Shown here: positions 1-8,518 of the stretch, one piece after another
Position numbering within the stretch: position 1 is the stretch's first letter
Layout of the letters: each line of letters starts with the position of its first letter
Origin: Treponema sp.
GTDB taxonomy: Bacteria > Spirochaetota > Spirochaetia > Treponematales > Breznakiellaceae
DNA: 64,000 bases
Assembly (NCBI GenBank): GCA_009777335.1
Contig: WRMC01000008.1
Span: 1-64,000 of the forward strand
Direction: 5' to 3'
Position numbers and translations under genes: made by a program
The notes under the pieces: model-generated
What the model saw: only the letters and a program-made list of their open reading frames with translations
What the model was told of the DNA's origin: nothing
Database searches by the model: none

Positions 1-409
1 CCACGCGGCGTCGCTCCGTCAGACTTTCGTCCATTGCGGAATATTCTTAGCTGCTGCCTCCCGTAGGAGTCTGGGCCGTATCTCAGTCCCAGTGTGGCCG
101 TTCACCCTCTCAGGCCGGCTACCCATCATCGCCTTGGTAGGCCCTTACCCCACCAACTAGCTAATGGAACGCGGGCTCATCTATTGGCGAGGCCGAAGCC
201 CCTTTCTTTGGAAGGCTACAGCCCTCCAACATTATTCGGTATTACCCGCTATTTCTAACGACTATCCCCAACCATAAGGTAGATCACCCACGCGTTACTC
301 ACCAGTCCGCCGCTCTAGGATAGTGCAAGCACTATCTTGCCGCTCGACTTGCATGCTTAAGACGCGCCGCCAGCGTTCGTTCTGAGCCAGGATCAAACTC
401 TCCATGATA
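1..409 (-). rRNA. rrs: 16S ribosomal RNA, 5' part (truncated by the window edge)
   Basis: The minus strand carries the universal 16S 5' primer site: the complement of AGAGTTTGATCCTGGCTCAG lies at 382-401. It is followed by conserved 5'-domain sequence, including the complement of the ACTCCTACGGGAGGCAGCAG region near 55-75. The mature 5' end is placed about eight bases beyond the AGAGTTTGATC site, near 409. Only the first ~400 nucleotides are inside the window; the remainder lies to the left. Transcription comes from promoter elements at 890-918 and possibly 719-746, through a leader rich in hairpins. Confidence 0.97.
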
Positions 410-883
410 TAACTCATTCGGTCCGAAGACCGTCTGAAATCACTTAAAGTTTACACAAAACCCTTACGGGTTTAGTGTTTGGAGTTTGTAAACAAACTCC
501 ACATCCCTATTTAGGAATTGATTTCAATTCTCTCATACAAATGCTTCTTGGCTTTGGCTATCACCTGGTAAACCAGACAATAGCCTGAAGTTTCAACCAA
601 AGGTTGAAACTTCCAAGCTAAAACCCCCTAGGGGTTTTAGCCCTCCCCCTTCCCTATATTGACAAAGAACGCTCCCCCAGAGGGGGCTGTGCCTACGGTA
701 AAAACCGTGCCCACAGAATATATAATATCCCCTGACCAAAGGTCAAGGACAAGGAAACCCACGAACAAAGATAGTACGTGGATTACGTTTAAATGTAGTG
801 TGACTTACAGATGACTTTACTGATGAAAAGATCTGAAACCCAAATAAGCAGGCAGAACCCTTCTGCCTGTCAGACAACACTGT
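410..883 (-). promoter_or_regulatory. 16S rRNA leader tiled with short perfect hairpins
   Basis: This gene-free stretch lies between the predicted rrn start site and the 16S 5' end. It contains about a dozen separate short inverted repeats: 849-857/861-869, 759-763/777-781, 733-737/741-745, 687-691/712-716 enclosing 695-699/704-708, 674-678/682-686, 617-627/631-641 (11 bp), 587-598/602-613 (12 bp), 556-561/580-585 enclosing 565-568/573-576, 515-520/525-530, 481-488/493-500, 453-463/468-478 (one mismatch), and 419-423/428-432. Loops are usually three or four bases. Such a leader could act in rRNA antitermination or processing, but that role is inferred. No protein-coding sequence is apparent. 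Confidence 0.7.
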
Positions 884-889
884 AAAAGA

Positions 890-918
890 AATATAGTGAA
901 AATAAGAAATAATGTCAA
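890..918 (-). promoter_or_regulatory. Sigma-70 promoter of the rRNA operon (P1)
   Basis: On the minus strand a perfect -35 TTGACA (913-918) is followed after exactly 17 bases by TATATT (890-895). The spacer is AT-rich. Transcription would start near 883 and run into the hairpin leader and the 16S gene. A weaker second candidate, TTGACC (741-746) with TATATA (719-724) at 16-base spacing, overlaps one of the leader hairpins. Confidence 0.8.
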
Positions 919-1044
919 TAGGTTTTAAAGAAAATTTTAGAAAATAATCAAAAATGAGGTAAGAGAGTGCGGAAAAGCCCAGAAGAGCAAAAATCTCTAT
1001 TTTCTTGTACTAGAAGGGCTTAGTTTGGGCCAAAGGAGCCCAGA

Positions 1045-1677
1045 TTAAGCATCAGGAGCAGGGGTTTTACGATACACCGAGAGGTAATCGAAAAAAGAAA
1101 CTATGGCAATGATGACGGAAACGAGGAAAACGAGGCCCGCCGCGACCCTAAAACCCTGAACAAGGGGTTCAGTAAAACCGAGACGGAGGGCACTCGAGGC
1201 CAGCAAGGCTAAAGCTATGGCACTAATATAGGACACTGTTTTAATTTTTCCCCCCATTCTGGCTCCCAGGGAAACACCCTTTTTTAACATGAGATTTCGA
1301 AGGAAGAGGATACCAAATTCCCGGTAGAGTACCAGGAGAAACAGGAAGGGGTGGAAAAAGCCATCCAGGACAAAGCAAAGAAAAAAGCTTATTTGAGCCA
1401 GGGTATCCGCAAAGGGGTCATACAGCTTGCCAAAATCACTGACCGCCCCCTGTTTACGGGCAACCATTCCATCCAGCATATCGGTAATGGAAGAGCCAAT
1501 AAAAAGAAGCCACAGAACCGGAATGGTCCACAGGGGGCCATAGCTCTGATGGGCCTCTGCCCCCATGCTAAAGGCACTGGCAGGCAGGGGGGAAAGAAGG
1601 CGGGGCAGATAGTACAGGAGGAAGAAAAGGGGAGAAATGATCAGCCGGGACGAGGTTATTTTATCTGCCAGGGTCAT
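1045..1677 (-). CDS. pgsA: CDP-diacylglycerol-glycerol-3-phosphate 3-phosphatidyltransferase
   Basis: Integral membrane enzyme of phosphatidylglycerol synthesis, 210 residues, typical of PgsA. The complete CDP-alcohol phosphotransferase signature is present: D66-x2-D69-G70-x2-A73-R74-x8-G83-x3-D87-x3-D91, containing the metal-binding aspartates. Hydrophobic segments near residues 12-30, 48-62, 95-120, 150-165 and 178-197 fit its multi-pass topology. The ATG at 1677 opens directly into the expected short amphipathic N-terminus. It sits alone between the rrn leader and the exported-protein genes to the right, which run on the same strand. Other CDP-alcohol transferases share the motif, so PgsA rather than a synthase for another head group is judged from length and N-terminal sequence. 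Confidence 0.88.
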   Translation of the reverse strand: MTLADKITSSRLIISPLFFLLYYLPRLLSPLPASAFSMGAEAHQSYGPLWTIPVLWLLFIGSSITDMLDGMVARKQGAVSDFGKLYDPFADTLAQISFFLCFVLDGFFHPFLFLLVLYREFGILFLRNLMLKKGVSLGARMGGKIKTVSYISAIALALLASSALRLGFTEPLVQGFRVAAGLVFLVSVIIAIVSFFDYLSVYRKTPAPDA

Positions 1678-1773
1678 AGGGGGAGTATGAGCAGGGAGGC
1701 AGGGTCTGTCAAGCCAGTATCACCCTGTGGCGGGAATACCGGAAAGGGAGCCTCTATCAGTAAATCCTTCTGT

Positions 1774-3549
1774 CTACTGTAAAACCTGATCAAAACCACC
1801 GGTAAAAAGATCGTCCAAATCCTGTTGAATAAAATTCCTTACATTCAGGGGCAGCCAGCTAAGGTTGTGGAACTGACGGAGTAAAAAGAGCCCATCCCCG
1901 GAGAGGGGCGGACCGGCAAAACGGCAGAGTTCGACAATAGATCTGGCGGCGGACAAAAGAAGCTGGGGATCCCGGTGGGGATTATTGGGACTGAGGAAAA
2001 AGGCATAGGAATAGAGGATGAGCCCATCGGGATCGACCCCTATGCGGCCTATGGCCTCAGCACAGGCGGCCCGGACCGCCGGTTCGTGGTGGCGGTTAAA
2101 AATTTCCGCCAGGAAGGGAATGGTGTCTCTGGAACCTATCCTGCCGAGAAGGCGGATAAACTCTATCTGCTGTATGGGCATTACCCGGGGACGCACCTGA
2201 TCAGGGTTGCCCTCGTTGAGGAAGTAGCCAATCATCTCGTGGAGGTAGGCCACATAGAAGGGCTCTTCTTCGGCTATCTGACCGGAACTAATGGTCCTTT
2301 CGATGACCTCATACATCCGTTCCTGCTCGACCGGGTCCCATTGAAAGGCCCCCAGGGCCCAGGGTGAGGGGGGAGGATCCCCAAGGCCGTAATTCCCCTC
2401 GGGCATGGGGCCGTAGTAACGGGAACGCCTTGGCACCACCAGGGGCCTGGAATCTACCCGGTAGGCCCGGAGGGCGTTATCGCTGCCGCTGACATAGAGC
2501 ATTCCTTCTTCGCTTAGGGCCGGAACAGCGGCGGCTTCATCCATCTTGAAGGTAAACCGGCGGCGGCCATCTACATCAAAGCCGGTGGCCCCCCGGGTCG
2601 AAAGGAGGTATATGCCCCGGGCATCAAATTCCATGGCCACCTGGGTGGTTTGGAGCACCACAGCCCCGGAAAATCCCGGGCCCCGCTCTATGGCGGTCTC
2701 GTGACTGTTGCCGGTCCAGAGGATGTGGCCCGTATCGTCAAGAAGCTGCATCCTGCCGTCCTGGAGGGTCACCGCCACGGTGCTGCCCCTGCCGGCGGCG
2801 GCCACGGGCATTTGCTCCAGGGAGGGGAAGCTAGTCCGGGAAAGGCGGTTTCCCCTGGCCGCCCCTTCATTAAAAACGATTTTTTCGGCCATCCCGTTGG
2901 TGTAGAAAAGTACATAGCTTGGATGACCTCCGGACATGATAGGCACCGTCAGAAAGGGGAGATCGTTAAGGCGGATCCGGTCTTCAGTGCTAAACTGGTT
3001 AAGCCGCACAAAGTCCTGGTTTTCTAAGACCGTTACCATGCTGCCTACGCTGTCGAGGATGGGGGCTACCACCATGGGATTCCCCAGATCCTTACTCCAC
3101 AGGGGCTGTCCCGAGGCGGTACGGGTATATACTTCTGATCCCAGGGGGATAAATACCCTGCCGTCCCAGCCCACCACCGGCGGAAAAGAAACGGGCCTGC
3201 CGAACTCTATACGCCAGACCTCATAGCCTATCCGGTTGACCGCCATAAAAGAACCTGAGCGGTTACTGACATAGGCTACCCCTTCTACCGAACGGGCTAT
3301 ATGGGGGCTCACTGCATCTTGGGGATCGAATCTCCAAAGCTCGGTGCCGGACATAAAGTAGGATCTAATACTGCCGTCGGCTCCGGCCACCACCATGGTC
3401 TGGGTCTGCAGATAGGGCTGGCCGAGGACCCGGGTACCCAGGGTTCTTTCCCACCAGGGACCTGCCTGGACGGGCATATTGGTCTGAGAAAATAAAACTG
3501 CGGGGATAAAGAAGAGCCCAAACAGGATAGCAGATATTTTATGGTTCAT
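1774..3549 (-). CDS. Exported PQQ-like beta-propeller protein with C-terminal HEAT-like repeats
   Basis: 591 residues with a clean signal peptide (K4, then a hydrophobic core to about residue 20, cleavage near FSQ). Residues ~30-380 consist of repeated strands of the type GxDGxVY/W and SxDGR, including VGWDGRVFIP, DGRMQLLDDTG and VSGSDNALRAY. These resemble the PQQ/BamB-type propeller. Residues ~460-570 contain HEAT-like helical pairs, with RLLGRIG and AIGRIGVDP separated by about 35 residues. The ATG at 3549 has a GGAAGG Shine-Dalgarno-like sequence. It is 14 bases downstream of the next exported gene and probably co-transcribed with it. Binding or scaffold function outside the cytoplasm is inferred; no catalytic motif is seen. 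Confidence 0.75.
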   Translation of the reverse strand: MNHKISAILFGLFFIPAVLFSQTNMPVQAGPWWERTLGTRVLGQPYLQTQTMVVAGADGSIRSYFMSGTELWRFDPQDAVSPHIARSVEGVAYVSNRSGSFMAVNRIGYEVWRIEFGRPVSFPPVVGWDGRVFIPLGSEVYTRTASGQPLWSKDLGNPMVVAPILDSVGSMVTVLENQDFVRLNQFSTEDRIRLNDLPFLTVPIMSGGHPSYVLFYTNGMAEKIVFNEGAARGNRLSRTSFPSLEQMPVAAAGRGSTVAVTLQDGRMQLLDDTGHILWTGNSHETAIERGPGFSGAVVLQTTQVAMEFDARGIYLLSTRGATGFDVDGRRRFTFKMDEAAAVPALSEEGMLYVSGSDNALRAYRVDSRPLVVPRRSRYYGPMPEGNYGLGDPPPSPWALGAFQWDPVEQERMYEVIERTISSGQIAEEEPFYVAYLHEMIGYFLNEGNPDQVRPRVMPIQQIEFIRLLGRIGSRDTIPFLAEIFNRHHEPAVRAACAEAIGRIGVDPDGLILYSYAFFLSPNNPHRDPQLLLSAARSIVELCRFAGPPLSGDGLFLLRQFHNLSWLPLNVRNFIQQDLDDLFTGGFDQVLQ

Positions 3550-3563
3550 GGAAACCTTCCTTT

Positions 3564-4391
3564 TTAGTTGATTTTTACAAACCTGGTGTAGACCACCCGT
3601 TCAGTTGGATAGACCGCAGGGCCGCTGTAATTTGTGCCGCAGGGCAGGGAACCATAGACCAGGTCAAAATTTTCCCTGGCCTCATCAAAGAGTACCCTTA
3701 GCCCCAGGGCGTTAATGATCTCGAAGGCCGGGAGGGCATCTTCAAGTTCCAGGCTAATTCCCACCGTGGCATCGGTCTGTATGGTCCGTCCTTCCAGGTT
3801 CACCGCCCGCCGGCGGTACCCGGCATAGGTATAGGTCCCGGATCCTATGGCCTGGTATTTTATGATATTGGTCCCGTCATGTTCCCAGGTGTCATAACGG
3901 TGGACCCTGACGGTCCTATCAAAACGGAATTCCAGAATGGTGATGACCGGGCCGTCGGCCATGTTGATGACCGATTGCCAGGTGCCCAGAAGAAAGTTAG
4001 GGACCGGTATATGGATGGATATCTGCTCGCCAAAGGCCTCCATGGAGATGGCCCCCAGGGTGGCACCCTCGGAACGGGAGGTATTAAATTCCCTGCCGCT
4101 TCTTCCGTCACTGGTGGTGGCGATAAGGACTACCCTGCCGTCTATGCGCCCCGTTTCTCCCCTGACTATGTATTCGGCGCTTTCTGCTTCCGCCCCGGTT
4201 AATACCGTCATGACCCCCCAGGAGGAAAGTTCGGCGGCTATGGCATTCGTTACCTGATTAGCTTCCGCTGCGGTGGATCCAGGGTTCTCGGTCGAAACCG
4301 TAAAGGGCAGGATCCCCACCCTTGGCAGAACCTGGGAAAATAGGGGACTTACCAGTAAGATAAGAAAGAAGCTCAAGATTGATTTTTTCAT
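3564..4391 (-). CDS. Exported protein of unknown function, TolB/CsgG-like N-terminal fold
   Basis: 275 residues. A signal peptide (MKKSILSFFLILLVSPLFSQ) ends at a probable SPase I site around residue 20. The following segment, LPRVGILPFTV then a helix with AAELSSWG, and the EYIVRGETGR strand, resemble the nucleotide-free TolB/CsgG/FlgO-type alpha-beta domain found in many spirochaete outer-membrane assembly or motility proteins. The C-terminal half (residues ~130-275) is a beta-rich region with WEHDGTN and YAGYRRRAVNLEG that I do not recognise. The start ATG follows a GAGG motif. It lies directly upstream of the propeller gene, suggesting a two-gene unit for the cell envelope. Confidence 0.6.
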   Translation of the reverse strand: MKKSILSFFLILLVSPLFSQVLPRVGILPFTVSTENPGSTAAEANQVTNAIAAELSSWGVMTVLTGAEAESAEYIVRGETGRIDGRVVLIATTSDGRSGREFNTSRSEGATLGAISMEAFGEQISIHIPVPNFLLGTWQSVINMADGPVITILEFRFDRTVRVHRYDTWEHDGTNIIKYQAIGSGTYTYAGYRRRAVNLEGRTIQTDATVGISLELEDALPAFEIINALGLRVLFDEARENFDLVYGSLPCGTNYSGPAVYPTERVVYTRFVKIN

Positions 4392-4424
4392 AGTACAACC
4401 TCATCTTTAGTTGTTAAGCATCAA

Positions 4425-7400
4425 TTATACCCTAGTTTCAGGGTTGGGTATATTACCCAGTTTTTTGTCATGCCGGCTGTTTAAGAGGGAATATAAAACG
4501 GGGATCAGGAAGAGGGTCATAAAGGTACTCACCGCCAAGCCTCCCACAAAGGTCTTCCCTATGGGCTGTATGGTCTCGGCCCCGATGCCGGGGAAAAATG
4601 CGATGGGGGTCATGGCCAAAATGGTGGTAAAGGCGGTCATCAATACGGGCCTCAGGCGGCTCCGGCCAGCCTCAAGGCAGGCCTCATGGACCGAGAAACC
4701 CCGGGCCCTTAAGGTATTGGTATAATCCACCAGGATGATCCCCGCATTCACCACCACCCCTATGAGGGCCACGATGCCCACCATGGAGAACATGGACATG
4801 GATTCATTTCCTATCCTATAGATCCAGATAACTCCAATAAAAAGCATGGGAATACTGAAAAAGATGATAAAGGGATCTACAAAGGATTCAAATTGGCTGG
4901 CCATGACTCCAAAAATGAGAAAGATGGCCGTGGCGACGATTAAAATAAAATGCCTGGAGTAGGCCTGGATCTCCTGGGCTTCCCCGAGATAGCGGACCGT
5001 AACGCCCTCATGGGGAATCAGGTACTCCCGTACCACCGCCTCTAGATGGCTCTGCATATCAGTCACGGCGATTCCCGCCGGCAGATCCCCGGTGATGCGG
5101 ACCACCCGCTCCTGCCTTTCCCGGCGGATGGACGAGGGGGCTCGGCCTTCGGCGACGGTGGCCACATTCGAAAGAGATATCCGGGAGCCTCCCCGGCCCA
5201 TGACAAAGATGGCGTCCAGGTTGGGCATCCCCTCCCGGTCCTCATCCCGGAGCATGACCCGGACATCCATGAGCCGGTCACCGGTGGACATGGTGGTGGC
5301 GGTGGTACCGTCCATGGCAGTGCGGATTTCACTGGTGATGGCCGACATGGAGACCCCCAGAGCGGCAGCCCGGTCCCGGTCGATTTGGATGATCAGCTGG
5401 GGAGCCCCCTCTTCTATATTTACCCTGGGGTCTTCTATCTCGGGGATATGACGGCTAATGATGCGGACTATCTCGTCGGCGGTTTCCCGGATGGCGATGA
5501 GGTTCCGGGAAGAAATGGCTATCTCCACCGCCGAAGAAGAGCCCATGGCCCGGCCTGCCCGGAAGCTGACCACCGCCTCGGGGATCTCATCGAAGATGGG
5601 GCTGAGTTTTCTGATGATGCTGTCGGGGGTATCTATCTGGCGGGCCGGTTCGGGGAGGGTGATCTGGATTGACCCCTGGGTGGTGCCGCCCCGGCGGGCA
5701 GTCAAGATAATATTATTGTACCCTTCGATGTTGTCCCGGATTATTTCTTCAAGCTCAAAGAGGAGCCTTTCGGTCACATCTATCGTGGTCCCCTGGGGCA
5801 GGGACACATTTATGTTCACATTGTCATCTATCCGGGAACGGAAGAACATGTTAAGGCCAATGTCGGTGGCCTGAAACAGAGACACCACCAGGAGCGCTAA
5901 TACAAGGATGATAATGAGCAGCCTCTGGCTTAGGCAATACCGCAGGGCCCTTTGATAGGCCCTCTCGGTGCTTAAGAGGGCCCTCTCTATCCCCTGATCC
6001 AAAAGATGCAGCACCCTGTTCTTTAAAGGTTTCTGTATCCGGGTATCTATCTTCATGATGGAACCGCCGAGGCTGGGAACCAGGGTGACCGCCACTACCA
6101 GGGAGCAGATGAGGGAGATTACGACAGTAAAAATGAGGTCATTGAACATCTGGCCCATCATCTCTAGCTGGTTACGATAGATGATGAGGGGGATGAACAC
6201 ACAGAGGGTGGTGGCCGTAGAAGCCACGATGGGTCTTATCATTTCCCGGCTCCCCAGGATGGCTGCTATATTTGGCTTCGCACCCCTTTTCCGGTAGCTA
6301 TAAACATTTTCCAGGATAACAATTGAAGCATCGGCGGTCATCCCCATGCCCATGATGAGGCCCGTTAGGGTCATGAGGTTGAGGGAAAACCCAAAGACCG
6401 CCATGAACATCACCGTCAGCAAAATAGAAATGGGAATAGCCAAACCGATTATGACGGTTCCCTTTATATTTCTCAGGAACAAAAAGAGGATGAGCATGGC
6501 CAGAACTATTCCATGGAAGGCATTCATATAGACCTGATTTAAGGTGGCGGTGATCATGGTAGTGTTATTGGAGAGGACCTCCAGGGTTATTCCCCGGGGC
6601 AGCTGGGCGTTAATTTCATCCAGGGCATCTATGATCCTGTTGGCCACCAGCACCTGATTACCGTCTGCTTCGGCGGTGACTTGAATATAGACCCCGCTCT
6701 GGCCGTTCACATGCACCCGGGCGGCATTTTCGTTGTACCCAATATCTACGTCGGCTATGTCCTCCAGGCGTACCACCTGGGAGCGGTTTGCCTGTCCCGC
6801 CACAGGGGTGCTGATGGTTCTTACCACCAGCCTCCGGATCTGCTCTATGCTGAGCAGCTCTTCCTGGGTGATGATTTGGTACTCCATGGTGCCCCGCCTT
6901 AGGCTACCCCCGGAGGCTACGATGTTCTGTCCCCTCAGGGCGGTGATTACATCGTTAAGGGTCATGTCGAAGGCTGCCAGGCGGTTGAGGGCCACCTTAA
7001 CATTCACCTGCTGGGTGGTGCCGCCGGTGACCTCCGCCGATGCTACCCCGGTGATCCGCTCTATGCGGGCCTGGATCTCGTCTTCGGCAAAAAGGCGGAG
7101 CTGATCGGGGGGAAAGCTGCCCCGGACGATAAGGCGGATCACCGGGGCGGCGGTGGTGCCAAAGCGCCGCACGATGGGGGTCCCTGCACCGGCGGGGAGG
7201 GAGTTGGCGATCCGGTTCATGGCGTTTTGGGCATCGGTCATGGCCTTATCCATGTCGGTGCCATAGGCAAACTGAAGGTTTATCGACGAAGACTCAAAGG
7301 AAGAAAAGGAAGTCATGTTGACCAAACCCTGGGAACTGGCCAGGGTGCGTTCTATCCTTTCGGTAACATTCCGTTCCACATCATCGGGGCCCGCCCCTGG

Positions 7401-7556
7401 AAAACTGGTCCACACGGAGAGGACGGGCATCTCGGTGCTGGGAAAGAGATCCAAAGAGAGGTTAGGGAGCATGGTAAAGGCTATACCTATGATGAGGGCA
7501 TAGAGGATGGTTATGGTTACCGGGTGGTTTACCGAATAGGAAGCGACATTTTTCAT
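4425..7556 (-). CDS. RND-family multidrug efflux pump, inner-membrane subunit (HAE1/AcrB family)
   Basis: 1043 residues, matching AcrB-type proton-driven pumps that export drugs or hydrophobic compounds through a tripartite complex. It has the canonical N-terminus (NHPVTITILYALIIGIAF), two large periplasmic loops, and twelve predicted membrane helices. TM4 carries GMGMTADASIVILENV: the first of the two AcrB proton-relay aspartates is kept but the second is alanine. TM10 has IGVVVNAGIILVDY, lacking the AcrB relay lysine, as in many HAE1 pumps of Bacteroidetes and spirochaetes. The ATG is two bases after the adaptor stop codon. The order TolC-adaptor-pump marks a complete efflux operon. Confidence 0.93.
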   Translation of the reverse strand: MKNVASYSVNHPVTITILYALIIGIAFTMLPNLSLDLFPSTEMPVLSVWTSFPGAGPDDVERNVTERIERTLASSQGLVNMTSFSSFESSSINLQFAYGTDMDKAMTDAQNAMNRIANSLPAGAGTPIVRRFGTTAAPVIRLIVRGSFPPDQLRLFAEDEIQARIERITGVASAEVTGGTTQQVNVKVALNRLAAFDMTLNDVITALRGQNIVASGGSLRRGTMEYQIITQEELLSIEQIRRLVVRTISTPVAGQANRSQVVRLEDIADVDIGYNENAARVHVNGQSGVYIQVTAEADGNQVLVANRIIDALDEINAQLPRGITLEVLSNNTTMITATLNQVYMNAFHGIVLAMLILFLFLRNIKGTVIIGLAIPISILLTVMFMAVFGFSLNLMTLTGLIMGMGMTADASIVILENVYSYRKRGAKPNIAAILGSREMIRPIVASTATTLCVFIPLIIYRNQLEMMGQMFNDLIFTVVISLICSLVVAVTLVPSLGGSIMKIDTRIQKPLKNRVLHLLDQGIERALLSTERAYQRALRYCLSQRLLIIILVLALLVVSLFQATDIGLNMFFRSRIDDNVNINVSLPQGTTIDVTERLLFELEEIIRDNIEGYNNIILTARRGGTTQGSIQITLPEPARQIDTPDSIIRKLSPIFDEIPEAVVSFRAGRAMGSSSAVEIAISSRNLIAIRETADEIVRIISRHIPEIEDPRVNIEEGAPQLIIQIDRDRAAALGVSMSAITSEIRTAMDGTTATTMSTGDRLMDVRVMLRDEDREGMPNLDAIFVMGRGGSRISLSNVATVAEGRAPSSIRRERQERVVRITGDLPAGIAVTDMQSHLEAVVREYLIPHEGVTVRYLGEAQEIQAYSRHFILIVATAIFLIFGVMASQFESFVDPFIIFFSIPMLFIGVIWIYRIGNESMSMFSMVGIVALIGVVVNAGIILVDYTNTLRARGFSVHEACLEAGRSRLRPVLMTAFTTILAMTPIAFFPGIGAETIQPIGKTFVGGLAVSTFMTLFLIPVLYSLLNSRHDKKLGNIPNPETRV

Positions 7557-7558
7557 CC

Positions 7559-8518
7559 CTACTCCACTATCCTGACAGGATCACCGTCGGATAAAAAGTT
7601 TTGCCCCGCAATGACAACCAGGTCTCCTATGTCCAGACCCCGGGTAACCTCCACAAAGGATTCGTTCTCCAGCCCTATTTCTACCTCCCGGCGGGAGGCG
7701 TTATTCTGACCATCGACGATGAAGACCACCCTGGAACCATAGGTGTTAATCACTGCCTCCCGGGGGATTAGGGCCACATCCTGCCGGGTACTGGTGACAA
7801 GGCCCACGGTGGCAAACATGCCGGCCCGAATCCTAGGATCCATAGGGCCCTGGAAGCGGAGGCGTATTCTGAGGGTCCTGCTTACCGGATCCAGGACGGG
7901 GCTTACCTCTTCCACCAAGGCCATGAAGGTTTCTCCCGGCAGGGCCTCTAATCTTACCTGGGCACTCAGGCCCCGCTGGGCCGCATTGCTGAACCGCTCG
8001 GGTACATGGGTTTCTATCATCAATGAGGAAAGGTCCCCCACCACCAGGACCGTCGTCTGGGCGGTGACCGTATCTCCCCTGCTCACCGGGGTCTGCAATA
8101 CGGTGCCGCTGATGGTGGAAATGACGGGGCTTTCGGAAAAAATCTGCCCCGGCCGGGAGGGATCTACCATGGCCACCACCGCTCCCTGGCGGATCTCATC
8201 GCCCACCTGAAAAAAGGTACCGGCTATTCTTCCCCCCACGGTGGGGTATAGCGAAACCTGGTTAGCCGCCAGGATATCTCCGTTGATCACCACATTATTT
8301 TCTATAGTATCCCTTTGCACGGGGCTCACCCGGACGGTGGTAGCCGCCCTGGGAGCGGCAAAGCCCCCTCCCCTAAAGCCCAGTAAGCCCCCTGGACCAT
8401 CCTGGGCATTCAAAAAAGGTATAAAGGGCCGGACTGCAAAAAAAACAGAAACTGCAATAACCAGGATGATTCCGAGGGTCACCATGGTCCGGGGCCTTAG
8501 TTTCTGTCTTATCTTCAC
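7559..8518 (-). CDS. RND efflux periplasmic adaptor (membrane fusion protein)
   Basis: 319 residues. An N-terminal membrane anchor (residues ~12-32) is followed by the split barrel-sandwich/lipoyl halves (VGGRIAGTFFQVGDEIRQGAVVAMVD and VISTISGTVLQTPVSRGDTVTA) and the beta-barrel domain (RAGMFATVGL). There is only a very short helical hairpin between the lipoyl halves, as in compact MFPs. The protein links the inner-membrane pump to TolC across the periplasm. The GTG start overlaps the TolC-gene stop by four bases (GTGA), so translation is likely coupled. A Pro/Gly-rich stretch after the anchor precedes the lipoyl domain. Confidence 0.9.
   Translation of the reverse strand: MKIRQKLRPRTMVTLGIILVIAVSVFFAVRPFIPFLNAQDGPGGLLGFRGGGFAAPRAATTVRVSPVQRDTIENNVVINGDILAANQVSLYPTVGGRIAGTFFQVGDEIRQGAVVAMVDPSRPGQIFSESPVISTISGTVLQTPVSRGDTVTAQTTVLVVGDLSSLMIETHVPERFSNAAQRGLSAQVRLEALPGETFMALVEEVSPVLDPVSRTLRIRLRFQGPMDPRIRAGMFATVGLVTSTRQDVALIPREAVINTYGSRVVFIVDGQNNASRREVEIGLENESFVEVTRGLDIGDLVVIAGQNFLSDGDPVRIVE

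Noticed and set aside
659-690. Plus-strand promoter at TTGACA 659
   Set aside because: No -10 box at usable spacing and no plus-strand gene follows.
410-883. A CRISPR array in the hairpin-rich leader
   Set aside because: The repeats are different from one another and are palindromes rather than repeated units separated by unique spacers; no cas genes are present.
1015-1045. Terminator after pgsA (TGGGC...GCCCA)
   Set aside because: The stem is only five base pairs and is not followed by a U-run on the minus strand.
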